Of a DNA stretch of 64,000 bases, positions 54,010 to 64,000 are shown piece by piece. The DNA lies in NCBI GenBank assembly GCA_937896235.1, contig CALBMX010000032.1:62001-126000 (forward strand), written 5' to 3'. Positions within the stretch are counted from its first letter, which is position 1. Each line of letters opens with the position of its first letter. A program made the translations under genes and the position numbers. The notes under the pieces were generated by a model. That model was not told the origin of the DNA, made no database searches, and was given only the letters and a program-made list of their open reading frames with translations. Source of the stretch: an uncultured bacterium. GTDB taxonomy: Bacteria; Planctomycetota; UBA1135; GCA-002686595.

Positions 54010-55705
54010 AAACAGCCCTAAAGGAGCAGCCGCCTTAGGGGTGCTCCTTTTGTATTTGCTCGTGCGCATTGCGCTACCCAGTGCGGATGCAATGGCCTCG
54101 ATCCCAGAGGCCGATACGGGAGTGGTCGAGCCACTTGTACCCGCTGGTTTCTTTGCTGAAAGAGAGCCCCATGTAGACCAGCCGTCAGCGCGGAACGTCT
54201 CGGGTGAAGTCGCTGACGAGCCCTCACCACAGCTGGTTGAAACGGGGACCATAGCTCGGGGGACGATCGCAATTGACGCGGCGTTACAGGGGGACCTGGA
54301 GTCGCTCGTCAGCAAGTGGTTTCAAAAGGCAAGTAGCGCCTCTAAGGGGAAGCTGACGGGAGACGGTACCCAAATCTCCGTTCACGTTCGCTCGCTTGTG
54401 GGGAGCGACACCTTGGCTTCAATTCAGGGGGAGCGCATCCTCCGTCCGGCCTCGAATCTAAAAGTGGCAACAAGTGCCGCCGCGTTGCTCTTGCTCGGGA
54501 GTTGGGGCGGCGGGGAATATCAGACTGCCTTCGAGGGGAAGGGCGCCATCAGCGGAGGCGTACTCCACGGCGACCTAGTCGTCCACGCCGGCGGAGATCC
54601 GCTCGTGCGAGACGGAAGTCTTGGTGCTACAGAGAGCCGCTTGGATGAGGTTGCCGAGGCTCTCTTGGCAGCGGGCGTGCGGCGCATTGCCGGGGACATT
54701 GTGCTGAACGAGGGCGACTTCTTAGAGCCCGGGATCGGTCCGGCGTGGCCTAGTGCAGATCAACATTGGAACGACTACTGTGCCCGCGCGGCTGGACTTA
54801 CGATCAATGGTGGTGTGCTTGTCGCTCAAGTGACTCCGGGTAAATCGGGAGCAAAGGCTTCAATTTCGGTGCATCCCTCCCCGCATGGTCTCGAGCGTAA
54901 TTACTCCGTCTCGACGGTCTCGGGAACCACCAGTAATGTGATGGTTGGAGCGACCTCTTCCAGTGTTACCGTGAAGGGGAAGATCGGCTCTAAACTCAGC
55001 TCTGTTGTCTCCGATTTCGCTCACCCCGATCCGGTTGGAATGTTCGGGACGGTATTGAAGGACCGCATCACTCGCGCAAACATCCAAGTTGATGGGGGAG
55101 TCGTGCGCCGGCGCGGCCCGCCACCTGGTGAGAACATCTTGTACATGTTGACCTCCCCTGTGCTCGACAGTTTGGTTCCGATCAACACCCATTCGAACAA
55201 CGGTGTGGCGGACCAGCTCTTCTTCACACTTGGGCATCGGATTGCTGGTGCCGGCACACGCGAAGGTGGTAGCGAGGCGATAGCGAAGGCGCTTGCGCTC
55301 GCAGGTGTCGACGGCGCGGGCCTGGTCCAAGTCGATGGTTCGGGGCTGTCTAGAGATAACCGTATTAGCCCAAGTCAGCTCACCGCTCTCTTACAGGCAG
55401 TTCTAAAAGGGCTTCCCAATTCCGATCCGGTCTCTCAGACCTTCCTGAACTCTCTTGCGGTTATGGGGGAGACTGGAAAGCTCGCGAAGCGAATGCGGGG
55501 AACTCTTGGTGAGGGGCACGTCTTCGCGAAGACGGGTTTTATCGATGGGACGAGCTCTCTTTCAGGGATAGCCATTACTCCTGACGGTTATGGCGTTATC
55601 TTCTCGATCATCGTTAATTACCCCACTCTTGGGAGCCTTAACAACGTGGCCTGGAAGCCGATGCAGGACGAAATGGTTCTGCGTATGTTAGAACTGAAGT
55701 TCTAG
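53993..55705 (+). CDS. dacB: D-alanyl-D-alanine carboxypeptidase/endopeptidase (PBP4, S13)
   Basis: This 570-residue class C penicillin-binding protein trims or cleaves peptidoglycan crosslinks in the periplasm. An N-terminal hydrophobic segment (about 12-30) is followed by a long linker. The active-site motifs appear in order: SxxK as PASNLKVATSAAAL near 157, SxN as THSNNGVADQLF near 402, and KTG as VFAKTGFIDGTSSL near 507, with the large S13 insertion between the first two. Overlap with the M28 peptidase gene implies translational coupling. Planctomycetes do make peptidoglycan, so this is not a contradiction to the proposed host. Confidence 0.92.
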   Translation: MLRVIKNSPKGAAALGVLLLYLLVRIALPSADAMASIPEADTGVVEPLVPAGFFAEREPHVDQPSARNVSGEVADEPSPQLVETGTIARGTIAIDAALQGDLESLVSKWFQKASSASKGKLTGDGTQISVHVRSLVGSDTLASIQGERILRPASNLKVATSAAALLLLGSWGGGEYQTAFEGKGAISGGVLHGDLVVHAGGDPLVRDGSLGATESRLDEVAEALLAAGVRRIAGDIVLNEGDFLEPGIGPAWPSADQHWNDYCARAAGLTINGGVLVAQVTPGKSGAKASISVHPSPHGLERNYSVSTVSGTTSNVMVGATSSSVTVKGKIGSKLSSVVSDFAHPDPVGMFGTVLKDRITRANIQVDGGVVRRRGPPPGENILYMLTSPVLDSLVPINTHSNNGVADQLFFTLGHRIAGAGTREGGSEAIAKALALAGVDGAGLVQVDGSGLSRDNRISPSQLTALLQAVLKGLPNSDPVSQTFLNSLAVMGETGKLAKRMRGTLGEGHVFAKTGFIDGTSSLSGIAITPDGYGVIFSIIVNYPTLGSLNNVAWKPMQDEMVLRMLELKF

Positions 55706-55756
55706 GTCGGATCCAACCGCCGAGGGCCCTTGTGGCCCGCTACAAGTCCAAACTCA

Positions 55757-56575
55757 ATGTCAGAATACAACTTAGACGACGTGCTCGATGTCGCTCTCGC
55801 CGCCGCCCTTGAAGCCGGTTCCATTCTGACCGAGTTCGCTGGGAAGCTAAACGTGCGTCCCGATTTTAACGGGGAGAAGCTTTGGACGAAATCCTCTCGC
55901 CGGGACCTGGCAACCGCAGCGGACGTTGCCTCCGAACGAGCGATCGTCGCGCGCATTCGGGAGGCCTTTCCAACGCATGCGATTGAGGCGGAGGAAGAGG
56001 TTTGCGACCAAGGTGATGCGCGCATCGGGCCCCGTTGGTTTGTGGACCCACTCGACGGCACGATCAACTTTGTGCACGGGCTCCCCGCGTATTGCGTTTC
56101 GCTCGGATTCTACGTGGACGGAAAGCCGCTCCTCTCCGTCGTTCACCTTCCCCGCCTGGGCGAGACATTTCACGCCATTGTCGGGCGCGGGGCCTTCCTG
56201 AATGGTTCCAAGCTTCGCGTCTCGGAGACCAACCTGCTCTCCGAAAGCGTGCTCGCTACAGGCTTCCCCTATCGCCGGGGTGAGCTTGCACAGGACAACC
56301 TCTCTAACTTCAGTGGACTCTTTTACGATATCCGGGGCATCCGCAGGATGGGCTCAGCGGCAGTGGACCTAGCGTACACAGCCGCAGGCCGGCTCGACGG
56401 CTTCTGGGAATTGCACCTCTCCTCATTTGATGTTGCGGGAGGCGCCCTTCTCGTTCGGGAAGCTGGCGGAATCGTGACGGACGCCGATGGAGGCGAGGAT
56501 TGGCTTCACGGTGGGCATATCATCGCCGCTGGGCCTGAAATCCACGCTGCTCTTTTAGGCCGTATTACCCACTAA
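55757..56575 (+). CDS. inositol-monophosphatase-family phosphatase
   Basis: This 272-residue Mg-dependent phosphatase has both family motifs: FVDPLDGTINFVHG near residue 95, where the DxxD residues bind metal, and FDVAGGALLVREAGG near 223. The first metal glutamate pair sits in EAEEEV near 78. The family includes inositol monophosphatase, fructose-1,6-bisphosphatase and 3'-phosphoadenosine phosphatase, so the substrate is open; the length and the GLPAYCVSLGFY segment fit the SuhB/inositol-phosphatase branch. The ATG at 55757 was chosen because the longer frame begins inside a promoter-like gap. It ends 261 bases before uvrA. Confidence 0.85.
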   Translation: MSEYNLDDVLDVALAAALEAGSILTEFAGKLNVRPDFNGEKLWTKSSRRDLATAADVASERAIVARIREAFPTHAIEAEEEVCDQGDARIGPRWFVDPLDGTINFVHGLPAYCVSLGFYVDGKPLLSVVHLPRLGETFHAIVGRGAFLNGSKLRVSETNLLSESVLATGFPYRRGELAQDNLSNFSGLFYDIRGIRRMGSAAVDLAYTAAGRLDGFWELHLSSFDVAGGALLVREAGGIVTDADGGEDWLHGGHIIAAGPEIHAALLGRITH

Positions 56576-56836
56576 AAGTAGCCTTAGGGCGCATTTCGAG
56601 GGATCTCGTGTGATTTAGGCGGAGTTTGGTTTGGGCCATTCGCGGTAGCCCAAAGGGCCCTTCGCGTGATACATTGGCAAGGTTATGTTGCCTCCAATCT
56701 GTACTTTAATCACAGGCGCGACCAAGGTCATGTCCTCCCTTCGATCCGTAAGGCTCGTGTTCGTGCGGGTACATGCCGTTGGGGCCTTACGCTTCCGGCT
56801 GTCGAGTCCCTTTTCGGGGATGCTGGAGGGGGCGCA
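56576..56836 (+). other. uvrA leader, no gene seen
   Basis: This 261-base gap holds no gene I can support. The frame into uvrA is open from a GTG at 56666, but its codons look unselected and GGAGGGGG just before the TTG at 56837 marks the true start. A palindrome CTGT-N9-ACAG (56699-56715) resembles an SOS box but is one base too long for the E. coli consensus. Confidence 0.5.
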
Positions 56837-59800
56837 TTGAGCTTAGGTCCAATCAAGCTCAAAGGTATTCGCCAGAATAATCTCAACGGCTTTGATGTTG
56901 AGATTCCGCGTGGCAGCTTGACGGGGATCACGGGGGTGTCCGGGTCGGGTAAATCGTCTCTGGCTTTCGACACGATTTTCCGAGAGGGCCAGCGGCGATT
57001 TTTGGAGACTCTCTCCGCCTATGCGCGCCAGTTCGTTGGCCGAATGGAGAAACCCGACGTCGATCACATAGAGGGGTTGGCGCCGGCAATCGCCGTTGAC
57101 CAGCGCTCTGTTCCGCGCGGTGCGCGTTCGACCGTGGGCACGCTTACAGAGATCTTTGACCACCTACGTGTGCTCTACGCGCGCGCCGGGACGGCCCATT
57201 GCCCCGAGCACGGAGTGCCCCTTACCGGACGGACTCCGGAGTCTGTGGTCGACGAGCTTTTGACCGCATACGAGGGCCAAAAGATTCATATTTGCGCGCC
57301 CGTTATTCGCGATCGAAAGGGTCAGCACAAGTCCGTTTTTGCGGATCTGACCCGCAAGGGATTCGTCCGCGCACGGGTCAATGGCGAAGTGATTCGGATA
57401 GAGGACGCTCCGGAGCTCGAGCGTTATGTCCGCCACTCCATTGACGTTGTTGTCGATCGCCTTAGTGTCAACGCCGATTCCAAAGGACGCATTCGAGAGG
57501 CCGTTGCAATGGCCGTGGAGTTTGGTGGTGGAGACATCATCGCGCTCGACAGCGAAATGGGCCAGCGCAGCTGGTCCACGCATCGCAGCTGCAAGCAGTG
57601 TGGTCGTGAGGCGCCCCCGCTAGAGCCTCGACTCTTCTCATTCAACTCGCCCCATGGTGCCTGCATTGATTGCAACGGCTTGGGGCGATTGCGCAGGCCA
57701 ACGATTGCCAAGTGCGTCCGCGATGGTTCGCTCTCTATTCGTCAAGGTGCGCTCTCCGTAACCCGTGCAAGTGGGGGAGCCCTCCTCTTCCCCAAGGCCG
57801 ACTTCAAATTCTTGGAAGCCGTAGCCCGGGAAAACGATTTTGACCTCGACACGCCTTGGGACGAGCTCTCCGATGCGGGGCGCGCCGCTGTTTTACAGGG
57901 AACGGGCGAGTCACGCTATACGGACTACTCCAACTGGGCCGGTGCGAAGAGCAAGGGACAGGTGACCTGGAAGAGGCGCTACCGAGGTGTACTCCCATCG
58001 ATTCGGAAAAGCCTCGACGCAGGTTCTAAGCGCAAGCAGCTCGAGCGCTTCCTCGGCGAAGAGGTGTGTGGTTCCTGCGAGGGAAGTCGCCTTGGAGAGT
58101 ACGGCCGCAGCGTTCAGCTGGGCGGCGTCACGATCGACAGCATCCTTGGCTTCCCCGTTTCGGGGCTCGACGCCATGTTGAACGGTCTCCATTTGAGCAA
58201 GCGTGAGGCGCGCATCGCCCGCGACCTGCTGACCGAGATCAGGAGGCGCTCGGCGTTCCTCGTTCAGGTTGGGCTCGGGTACCTCACCCTCGATCGCTCT
58301 GCCGACACGCTCTCCGGAGGCGAGGCTCAGAGGATTCGCCTAGCCGCGCAGCTTGGCGCAGGGCTGCAAGGTGTCCTCTACGTTCTCGATGAGCCGTCTA
58401 TCGGCCTGCACGCGCGGGACCAATCCCGGCTGTTCCGAGCTCTTGAAGGGCTTCGCGACCTCGGGAATACCGTGATCGTTGTTGAGCACGATGAGGCGAC
58501 GTTGCGGGGTGCAGACCACCTGATCGACATCGGTCCTGGCGCTGGGCGCAGCGGCGGGAACTTGATGGCATTCGGCACTCCGGAGGAGGTCTCGAAAGCG
58601 GACTCCCCTACTGGCGCACTGCTGCGCGGCGAGCTGCCCCTGGCTAAGGCCTCCGAAGGGCGAGTTGGTCTAGGCGCAAGCCTTACGATCCGCGGTGCAG
58701 AAGGCAACAACCTACGCGGTATCGACGTCGAGATCCCGCTCGGGCTTTTTGTCGCTGTCTCCGGCGTTTCGGGGTCAGGTAAATCCACGTTGATTAACTC
58801 GACCCTGCGTCCTGCACTGATGCGGCACTTGGAGCTCGAAGGACCTGACCCCGCTCCATTTTCGAGTATCGCGGGCTTTGAAAATGTGGACGCGCTTGTT
58901 GTCATTGACGCATCGCCAATCGGCCGTACGCCTCGATCGAATCCAGCGACCTATACGGGCGCGTTCGGTCCAATCCGCGATCTCTTCGCCGGATTGCCGG
59001 AGTCGAAAATGCGCGGTTGGATGCCCGGTCGCTTTTCCTTCAATGTCGCCGGGGGCAGGTGCGAAGCCTGCGGAGGCGCTGGCGCGACTTATGTCGAACT
59101 CCAGTTCTTGGCGCCCGTAACCGTCACCTGCGAAGATTGCGGAGGACATCGCTTCGGTGCAGAGACCCTCGGAGTTCACTTCAAGGGGCACTCGATCGCA
59201 GACGTGCTCGACCTCTCAATCGAAGATGCACTCGAGCTCTTCTCAGACATCCCGAAAATTCGCATTCCTCTAAAAACGCTGTTTGATGTGGGGCTCGGGT
59301 ACCTTCGCCTAGGCCAGCCGTCGACTACTCTTTCAGGGGGAGAGGCGCAGCGGATCAAGCTTGCCAAACACCTCCAAAAGCGCCCCCGCGGGCATACACT
59401 CTACCTTTTAGATGAGCCCACAACGGGCTTGCATCAAGCGGATGTTCAGAAGCTTGTGATGAGCTTGCACCGTCTGGTGGATCTCGGGCAGAGTGTCATC
59501 GTGATCGAGCACAACCTCGATCTGATCTCTGTGGCTGATCACGTGATCGATCTCGGTCCCGATGGTGGTGATGGTGGCGGTGCACTTGTTGTTTGTGGAA
59601 CTCCAGCGGAGGTGATGGCGTGCGAAGAGTCCTTCACGGGGCAAGCGATGAAGGCTGGCCCAGTCGCCCCCAAGGGTGCGCCTAACGAGAAATTCATCGA
59701 CGAGCTAGCGAGGGGCAGGTCCGACACGATCTCTGTTCGTGGCGCTCGCACGCACAACCTGAAAAACATCAGCGTGGATATTCCGCGCCGCTCCCTTACC

Positions 59801-62713
59801 GTAGTGACCGGCCCCTCTGGTTCTGGGAAGACCTCGCTTGCGTTGGACACGATTCATGCCGCCGGAGAGCGTCGGTTTGTGGACTCTCTATCGACGTATG
59901 CGCGCCAGTTCTTAGGTACCAGGGATAAGCCTCCGGTCGACCGGATCGATGGCTTGGGGCCTTCCGTTGTTGTCGAGGCCGGAGGAGGAGGGTCACATCC
60001 GCGCTCTACGGTGGCGACCTCCACGGAACTCCACGACTACTTGCGCGTGCTTTGGTCGCGGGCAGGTGTACGGCGCTGTCCCGAGCATGGCCAAGAGCTG
60101 GTCAAGATGGATGCTGGACGGATCGCCAAGGATGTTGTGAAGCGCTTCGAGGGCAAGCGCGGCTGGATTGTTGCTCCCCTTTTTGATGCCCGTGTCGAAT
60201 CCGAACAAGCAAAAGAAGAGTCCGCTGGCCCAGACGTGGGAGAATCGAAAGGAAGTGCGGCCTCTAAGGTCTTTGCCGATTTCGGCGAAGCGCGTTCTGC
60301 TTGGATAGCAGCCGGATTCGCGCGCGTTTTGATCGATGGGAAGGAGCAGCGCTTGACGCCCGACTTGACTCTTCCCTTTGGAACCGTGCGGGTTGACCTG
60401 GTTCTAGACCGAGTTACATTTGATGAGCCGAGCCGTGCACGGATCGCCGAGGCAGTGGAGTCCGCTGAAAACCTCTCCGATGGAAGAGTCAGCGTGGTTG
60501 AGAAACTGAAAGGTGGGAACGAACGTCACGAATACAGCGTTCGCGGCAACTGCACCATTTGCGGTTTTGGGTTTACCGAAAACTTAGAGCCGCGGCACTT
60601 CTCTTTCAACGCCCACGTGGGTGCGTGCCTGGACTGCTCCGGACTCGGAGCTTCCTGGCAATGCGACCCCGACCTGCTGATCGATCAACCCGAACTTCCC
60701 TTAGCTCACGCCGAAGGGGAGAATACGGCAAATACCGCAATCAGTGGAAAACTCGGGCGATATCTGACCAAAGGGAAGGGCTTTTACGAGGCTATGTTGC
60801 GCAAGGTCGCAAGCTCGCATCGGATTGACTTGAGCTTGCCCTTTGGCAAGCTTCCGGAAGCGCACAAGCGCCTCATTCTCTTCGGCGAAGGTGCCCGGAA
60901 AAGTTATGCCGTGGCCGTGGCGAAAGAGGGTGCGAACTTCTCCATGGAGCAGAACTATGAAGCGGCGTGGCCCGGACTTTGCGGCCATGTTGACGCCTGG
61001 CACCGCAAATCGGAGGATCCGGCATGGAGTAGCGCTCTGGAAGAATTCATGGCGCGCAAGGTCTGCCGTGGATGTAACGGTGAGCGCCTTGCTCCAGGTC
61101 CTCGGTCGGTGACCATCGGGTCGAAGCGACTTCCGGTCGCGCTCGCTTTTTCGGTCTCGGAAGCTCTGGAGTGGTTTGGGAAATTGCGCCTCAACAAGAT
61201 TGCGCGGCAGTCGGTGCAGACCGTTCTTGATGAGGTGCGGTCGCGACTTGAGCTACTCAATCGGGTGGGTCTAGGTTATTTGAGTTTGGATCGCCCTATG
61301 GGGACTCTCTCAGGTGGTGAGATGCGGCGTGTTCGCCTCTCTGCCAACCTCGGCTCCAACCTAGTTGATGTTTGCTACGTACTTGATGAGCCCACGGTCG
61401 GCTTGCATCCAGCAGACGTAGAGATGCTTACCGATGCACTCAAGGCCATGCGTGATCGTGGCAATACGGTCATCGTCGTCGAGCACGATGAGTCGCTCAT
61501 GCGGCGTGCAGACTACATTGTCGACATCGGGCCGGGTGCGGGCCGCAATGGCGGCAACGTCGTCGCTGCCGGTACACCCGAAGAGATTATGGCGAATCCA
61601 GAGAGTCTGACAGGCCGCGCACTTTTGGGTGAGTTCTCAACGAGGGCTGCGCGCGCCAAGAAGAATTCTAAGGATTGCGATGGAGGAAAGGTCGGCATTC
61701 GCGGCGCGACTCTGCACAACCTCAATAGCGTTGACTTTGACGCCACCTTTGGCTCACTCACCGGAGTGTGCGGTCCCTCAGGGTCTGGAAAGAGCTCGCT
61801 GATTATGGACAGCTTTGTTCCCGCTTTGCGAGGCGAACCTTCTGAGGGAAGATGGAAAAAAGTGGTTGGTAGCCTAGGGGGTGCGCGCCGTGTTGTGGTT
61901 GTGGATGCCAGTCCAATTGGGAGATCGCCGTCGAGCACGCCGGCGACAGCGGTGGGGCTGCTTGAACCCATCCGCAATCTGTTTGCGCGGACCCCAGAGG
62001 CACGAATGCGGGGTTTTACGACCTCTCACTTCTCCTATAACTCAACCAAGGGGCGCTGTCCTTCTTGTGAGGGCCGTGGAGCGACACGTGTTGACATGCA
62101 GTTCCTGGCGGACCTTTGGCTGACGTGCGACGATTGTGATGGCAAGCGCTACCGTCCTGAAGTACTTGAGGTTCGCCACCGCGGTTACTCCGTGGCCGAT
62201 ATCCTCGCCATGAGTGTGGACGAAGCCGCAGGCGTTCTCGAACACCAGCCCGCCGCAATGAAGATCCTCGGGACGATGCAGAAGGTCGGACTCGGGTACA
62301 TCGCGCTCAATCAAAGCTCGACGACTCTCTCCGGCGGTGAGGCTCAGCGGGTCAAACTCGCTGGCGAGCTTATGCGTGCGAGTGGCGCGGGGCGAAGTGT
62401 AGTCATCTTGGATGAGCCGACGACCGGTCTCCACGCCTCTGATGTCGAGCGGCTTATCGGAGTGCTCCTTTACATCAAAGAGCGCGGCGATGCGGTGATC
62501 GTGATCGAGCACAACACCGACTTGCTGCGTATCTGCGATGAGCTGGTCGAGTTGGGGCCGATGGGCGGGAACGGAGGGGGTCGCATCATCGCGACAGGAA
62601 CACCTGCCGAGCTCGTTAAAAACAAGGATTCGATTACGGGGCCCTGGCTCAAGCCTTACCAGATGAAGACGAAGAGGGCGCGAAAGACCACAAGCTCAAG
62701 AGGAGGTGCTTAG
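56837..62713 (+). CDS. uvrA: tandem double-length UvrA, excinuclease ABC subunit A
   Basis: This protein of about 1958 residues is two UvrA units in tandem (about 1-955 and 956-1958), so it holds four ABC ATPase modules. UvrA scans DNA for damage and loads UvrB. All four Walker A sites are intact ([36 protein letters not shown]), as are all four DEPxxGLH Walker B sites. Signatures are [33 protein letters not shown] and [11 protein letters not shown]; the third departs from the rest. Each half has its zinc clusters (CKQCG.../CIDCNG, CGSCEG and GRCEACGG in half one; CTICG.../CLDCSG, CRGCNG and GRCPSCEG in half two). The usual DQSPIGR is DASPIGR in both halves. The TTG start follows GGAGGGGG. 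An XPB helicase gene starts three bases after the stop. Confidence 0.93.
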   Translation: MSLGPIKLKGIRQNNLNGFDVEIPRGSLTGITGVSGSGKSSLAFDTIFREGQRRFLETLSAYARQFVGRMEKPDVDHIEGLAPAIAVDQRSVPRGARSTVGTLTEIFDHLRVLYARAGTAHCPEHGVPLTGRTPESVVDELLTAYEGQKIHICAPVIRDRKGQHKSVFADLTRKGFVRARVNGEVIRIEDAPELERYVRHSIDVVVDRLSVNADSKGRIREAVAMAVEFGGGDIIALDSEMGQRSWSTHRSCKQCGREAPPLEPRLFSFNSPHGACIDCNGLGRLRRPTIAKCVRDGSLSIRQGALSVTRASGGALLFPKADFKFLEAVARENDFDLDTPWDELSDAGRAAVLQGTGESRYTDYSNWAGAKSKGQVTWKRRYRGVLPSIRKSLDAGSKRKQLERFLGEEVCGSCEGSRLGEYGRSVQLGGVTIDSILGFPVSGLDAMLNGLHLSKREARIARDLLTEIRRRSAFLVQVGLGYLTLDRSADTLSGGEAQRIRLAAQLGAGLQGVLYVLDEPSIGLHARDQSRLFRALEGLRDLGNTVIVVEHDEATLRGADHLIDIGPGAGRSGGNLMAFGTPEEVSKADSPTGALLRGELPLAKASEGRVGLGASLTIRGAEGNNLRGIDVEIPLGLFVAVSGVSGSGKSTLINSTLRPALMRHLELEGPDPAPFSSIAGFENVDALVVIDASPIGRTPRSNPATYTGAFGPIRDLFAGLPESKMRGWMPGRFSFNVAGGRCEACGGAGATYVELQFLAPVTVTCEDCGGHRFGAETLGVHFKGHSIADVLDLSIEDALELFSDIPKIRIPLKTLFDVGLGYLRLGQPSTTLSGGEAQRIKLAKHLQKRPRGHTLYLLDEPTTGLHQADVQKLVMSLHRLVDLGQSVIVIEHNLDLISVADHVIDLGPDGGDGGGALVVCGTPAEVMACEESFTGQAMKAGPVAPKGAPNEKFIDELARGRSDTISVRGARTHNLKNISVDIPRRSLTVVTGPSGSGKTSLALDTIHAAGERRFVDSLSTYARQFLGTRDKPPVDRIDGLGPSVVVEAGGGGSHPRSTVATSTELHDYLRVLWSRAGVRRCPEHGQELVKMDAGRIAKDVVKRFEGKRGWIVAPLFDARVESEQAKEESAGPDVGESKGSAASKVFADFGEARSAWIAAGFARVLIDGKEQRLTPDLTLPFGTVRVDLVLDRVTFDEPSRARIAEAVESAENLSDGRVSVVEKLKGGNERHEYSVRGNCTICGFGFTENLEPRHFSFNAHVGACLDCSGLGASWQCDPDLLIDQPELPLAHAEGENTANTAISGKLGRYLTKGKGFYEAMLRKVASSHRIDLSLPFGKLPEAHKRLILFGEGARKSYAVAVAKEGANFSMEQNYEAAWPGLCGHVDAWHRKSEDPAWSSALEEFMARKVCRGCNGERLAPGPRSVTIGSKRLPVALAFSVSEALEWFGKLRLNKIARQSVQTVLDEVRSRLELLNRVGLGYLSLDRPMGTLSGGEMRRVRLSANLGSNLVDVCYVLDEPTVGLHPADVEMLTDALKAMRDRGNTVIVVEHDESLMRRADYIVDIGPGAGRNGGNVVAAGTPEEIMANPESLTGRALLGEFSTRAARAKKNSKDCDGGKVGIRGATLHNLNSVDFDATFGSLTGVCGPSGSGKSSLIMDSFVPALRGEPSEGRWKKVVGSLGGARRVVVVDASPIGRSPSSTPATAVGLLEPIRNLFARTPEARMRGFTTSHFSYNSTKGRCPSCEGRGATRVDMQFLADLWLTCDDCDGKRYRPEVLEVRHRGYSVADILAMSVDEAAGVLEHQPAAMKILGTMQKVGLGYIALNQSSTTLSGGEAQRVKLAGELMRASGAGRSVVILDEPTTGLHASDVERLIGVLLYIKERGDAVIVIEHNTDLLRICDELVELGPMGGNGGGRIIATGTPAELVKNKDSITGPWLKPYQMKTKRARKTTSSRGGA

Positions 62714-62716
62714 CTC

Positions 62717-64000
62717 ATGCCTTTGCACCCCGATAATCCATTGATCGTGCAAGGTGACCGCACGATCTTATTGCACACCGTAAAGGCCCAGATCGGACCC
62801 GATGGCCAGCTTGTCAAGGATGAGCATGGCAACCCGATTAGTCACGAGCATCCTCGGTATGCGGAGGCGCGAGACGCCCTCTCCGCGTTTGCAGAGCTTC
62901 AAAAGAGTCCGGAGTACCTGCACAGCTATCGGGTGTCCTCGGTGTCCATTTGGAACGCGGCCGCTATCGGGCTAACAGGGGACTCAATCCTCAAGACACT
63001 GGAAGACCTCGCCTGCGTGCCGATTCCTAGGAATGTGGTCGTCGACATTCGGGATTGGGTGGCACGCTACGGACTGCTCCGGATTGAGCGCTTCGAATCT
63101 GGTGATTCCAAAATGCGTTTTCAGTTAACTTCGGGGGACAAAGATGCGCTGGATTCGGTCCTTGGCTTTCCATCGATTGCGAAGCTGATTGAACGCCAGG
63201 ATGATGGGCGCATTCTGTTAGGTGATCTGGCTCGTGGTTCACTCAAACAAGCGCTGATCAAGATCGGCTATCCCGTTGACGATCGCGGTGGATACACCGA
63301 GGGCGACAAGTTTGCGATTCCGCTTGCGACAAAAACCCGCGATGGAAAGGACTTTGCCATTCGGGACTACCAGGCTTCCGCTGCGGATGCTTTTCACCAG
63401 GGTGGAGCCGTCACTGGCGGCAATGGCGTCATTGTTCTTCCCTGTGGAGCGGGAAAGACGATCGTCGGCTTGGCCGTCATGAACCGGGTCGGGGCCAAGA
63501 CCCTCATCTTGACGACAAACACAGTCGCCGTCAGTCAGTGGAGGCAAGAGATTCTCGACAAGACTGATCTCACGGAAGAGGACGTCTCCGAGTACACAGG
63601 AGAATCGAAGCGTGTAGCCCCCGTCACGATCAGCACTTATCAGATGCTGACCTGGCGTAAGTCAAAGAAGGCTGAGTTCGAACACATGGCTCTCTTTTCA
63701 GGCCATAACTGGGGGCTAGTTGTTTATGACGAGGTCCACCTTTTGCCAGCGCCCATTTTTAGGGTGACCGCCGACCTGCAGGCACGTCGGCGACTTGGCC
63801 TCACCGCCACCTTGATCCGCGAAGACGGAAAAGAGGACGAGGTTTTTTGTCTAATCGGCCCCAAGCGCTTCGAAGTGCCATGGAAGGTCTTAGAGGGCCG
63901 CGGGTTTATCGCAGAGGCCCGCTGTACTGAGATCCGCGTAGAGTTAGAGCCGTCGCTTAAGTCGAGTTATGGCGCTGCCGCGGCGCGGAGTAAATTTCGG
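62717..64000 (+). CDS. XPB/ERCC3-type DNA repair helicase, 3' end cut by window edge
   Basis: The frame runs open to the window end and gives the first 428 residues. Motif I is LPCGAGKTIVGLAV near 241, motif II is the XPB-type DEVHLLPAPIFR near 337 and motif III LTATLIRED near 363. A damage-recognition-like N-terminal domain (about 1-200) precedes the helicase core, as in bacterial and archaeal XPB. XPB-type helicases unwind DNA, in eukaryotes within TFIIH for transcription and excision repair; the bacterial role is less known. The start ATG follows AGGAGG (62701-62706), 10 bases upstream, inside the uvrA end. This tight coupling to uvrA suggests joint action in excision repair. The second RecA domain lies beyond the window. 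Confidence 0.93.
   Translation, partial: MPLHPDNPLIVQGDRTILLHTVKAQIGPDGQLVKDEHGNPISHEHPRYAEARDALSAFAELQKSPEYLHSYRVSSVSIWNAAAIGLTGDSILKTLEDLACVPIPRNVVVDIRDWVARYGLLRIERFESGDSKMRFQLTSGDKDALDSVLGFPSIAKLIERQDDGRILLGDLARGSLKQALIKIGYPVDDRGGYTEGDKFAIPLATKTRDGKDFAIRDYQASAADAFHQGGAVTGGNGVIVLPCGAGKTIVGLAVMNRVGAKTLILTTNTVAVSQWRQEILDKTDLTEEDVSEYTGESKRVAPVTISTYQMLTWRKSKKAEFEHMALFSGHNWGLVVYDEVHLLPAPIFRVTADLQARRRLGLTATLIREDGKEDEVFCLIGPKRFEVPWKVLEGRGFIAEARCTEIRVELEPSLKSSYGAAAARSKFR

Noticed and set aside
56666-56836. Upstream GTG start for uvrA
   Set aside because: UvrA proteins begin just before the GIRQNNL-type strand, and a strong GGAGGGGG lies before the TTG at 56837.

Overview
The window is a bacterial chromosome segment, moderately GC-rich, gene-dense and free of mobile elements, CRISPR arrays or rRNA. 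My best guess is Planctomycetota or a close relative. The grounds are a UvrA of about twice normal length, a nickel superoxide dismutase with its maturation protease, a DUF1573 lipoprotein beside a multiheme cytochrome, many lipoproteins, and a chromosomal XPB-type helicase. This is inference from gene content, not a database match. Cell-envelope genes (LolD-type ABC transporter, LpxH-like phosphatase, GmhB, a beta-barrel-like protein, DacB) point to an outer membrane with lipopolysaccharide-type components.

Layout. 1-3165 is a chemotaxis block (cheY fragment, cheB, cheR, cheX, cheY), followed by a diverged protein with a CheX-like ExxN motif (3244-4122). 4180-10631 holds an OsmC protein, a TMTC-like membrane TPR protein and the isoprenoid operon xseB-ispA-dxs with nadK. 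10738-14694 (minus) holds a tRNA-Ala(GGC), lysS and a LolC/E-LolD-type transporter. 14914-21421 (plus) holds leuS, the TldE/TldD pair and sodN with its maturation protease. 21510-24117 holds a PEGA lipoprotein, gmhB and a GT-C glycosyltransferase. 24200-29599 has rpoN and efp on the minus strand and, divergently, a membrane protein, a degenerate GGDEF protein, a sigma-54 response regulator and an LpxH-like phosphatase. 29846-35865 holds cmk, plsC, rpsA (with a tandem-repeat tail), an unknown exported protein and tyrS. 35884-40170 (minus) is a three-gene exported cluster: DUF1573 lipoprotein, UshA-like/tetraheme cytochrome and sulfatase-fold lipoprotein. 40304-43193 holds an unknown anchored protein, glyA and a CobW GTPase. 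43283-46870 (minus) holds a VolA-like lipase, a barrel-like protein and a small unknown. 46978-49526 (minus) is purC-purE-mtnA. 49630-56575 (plus) holds aroA, galE, an M28 peptidase, dacB and an inositol-monophosphatase-family gene. 56837-64000 holds the tandem uvrA and an XPB helicase cut by the window edge.

How it fits together. Most of the window is housekeeping: aminoacyl-tRNA synthetases, purine, aromatic and isoprenoid synthesis, one-carbon metabolism, repair and envelope maintenance. The less ordinary parts are the chemotaxis tail with two ExxN proteins, the rpoN-adjacent regulatory cluster, the cytochrome/DUF1573/sulfatase cluster (its last gene has no conventional start codon), the four-ATPase UvrA beside XPB, and the pentapeptide-repeat tail of ribosomal protein S1. 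Several first-of-operon genes lack a clear Shine-Dalgarno site and carry a TANNNT hexamer 5-9 bases before the start, which suggests leaderless transcripts. No gene-free stretch exceeds about 260 bases; the longest is upstream of uvrA (56576-56836).
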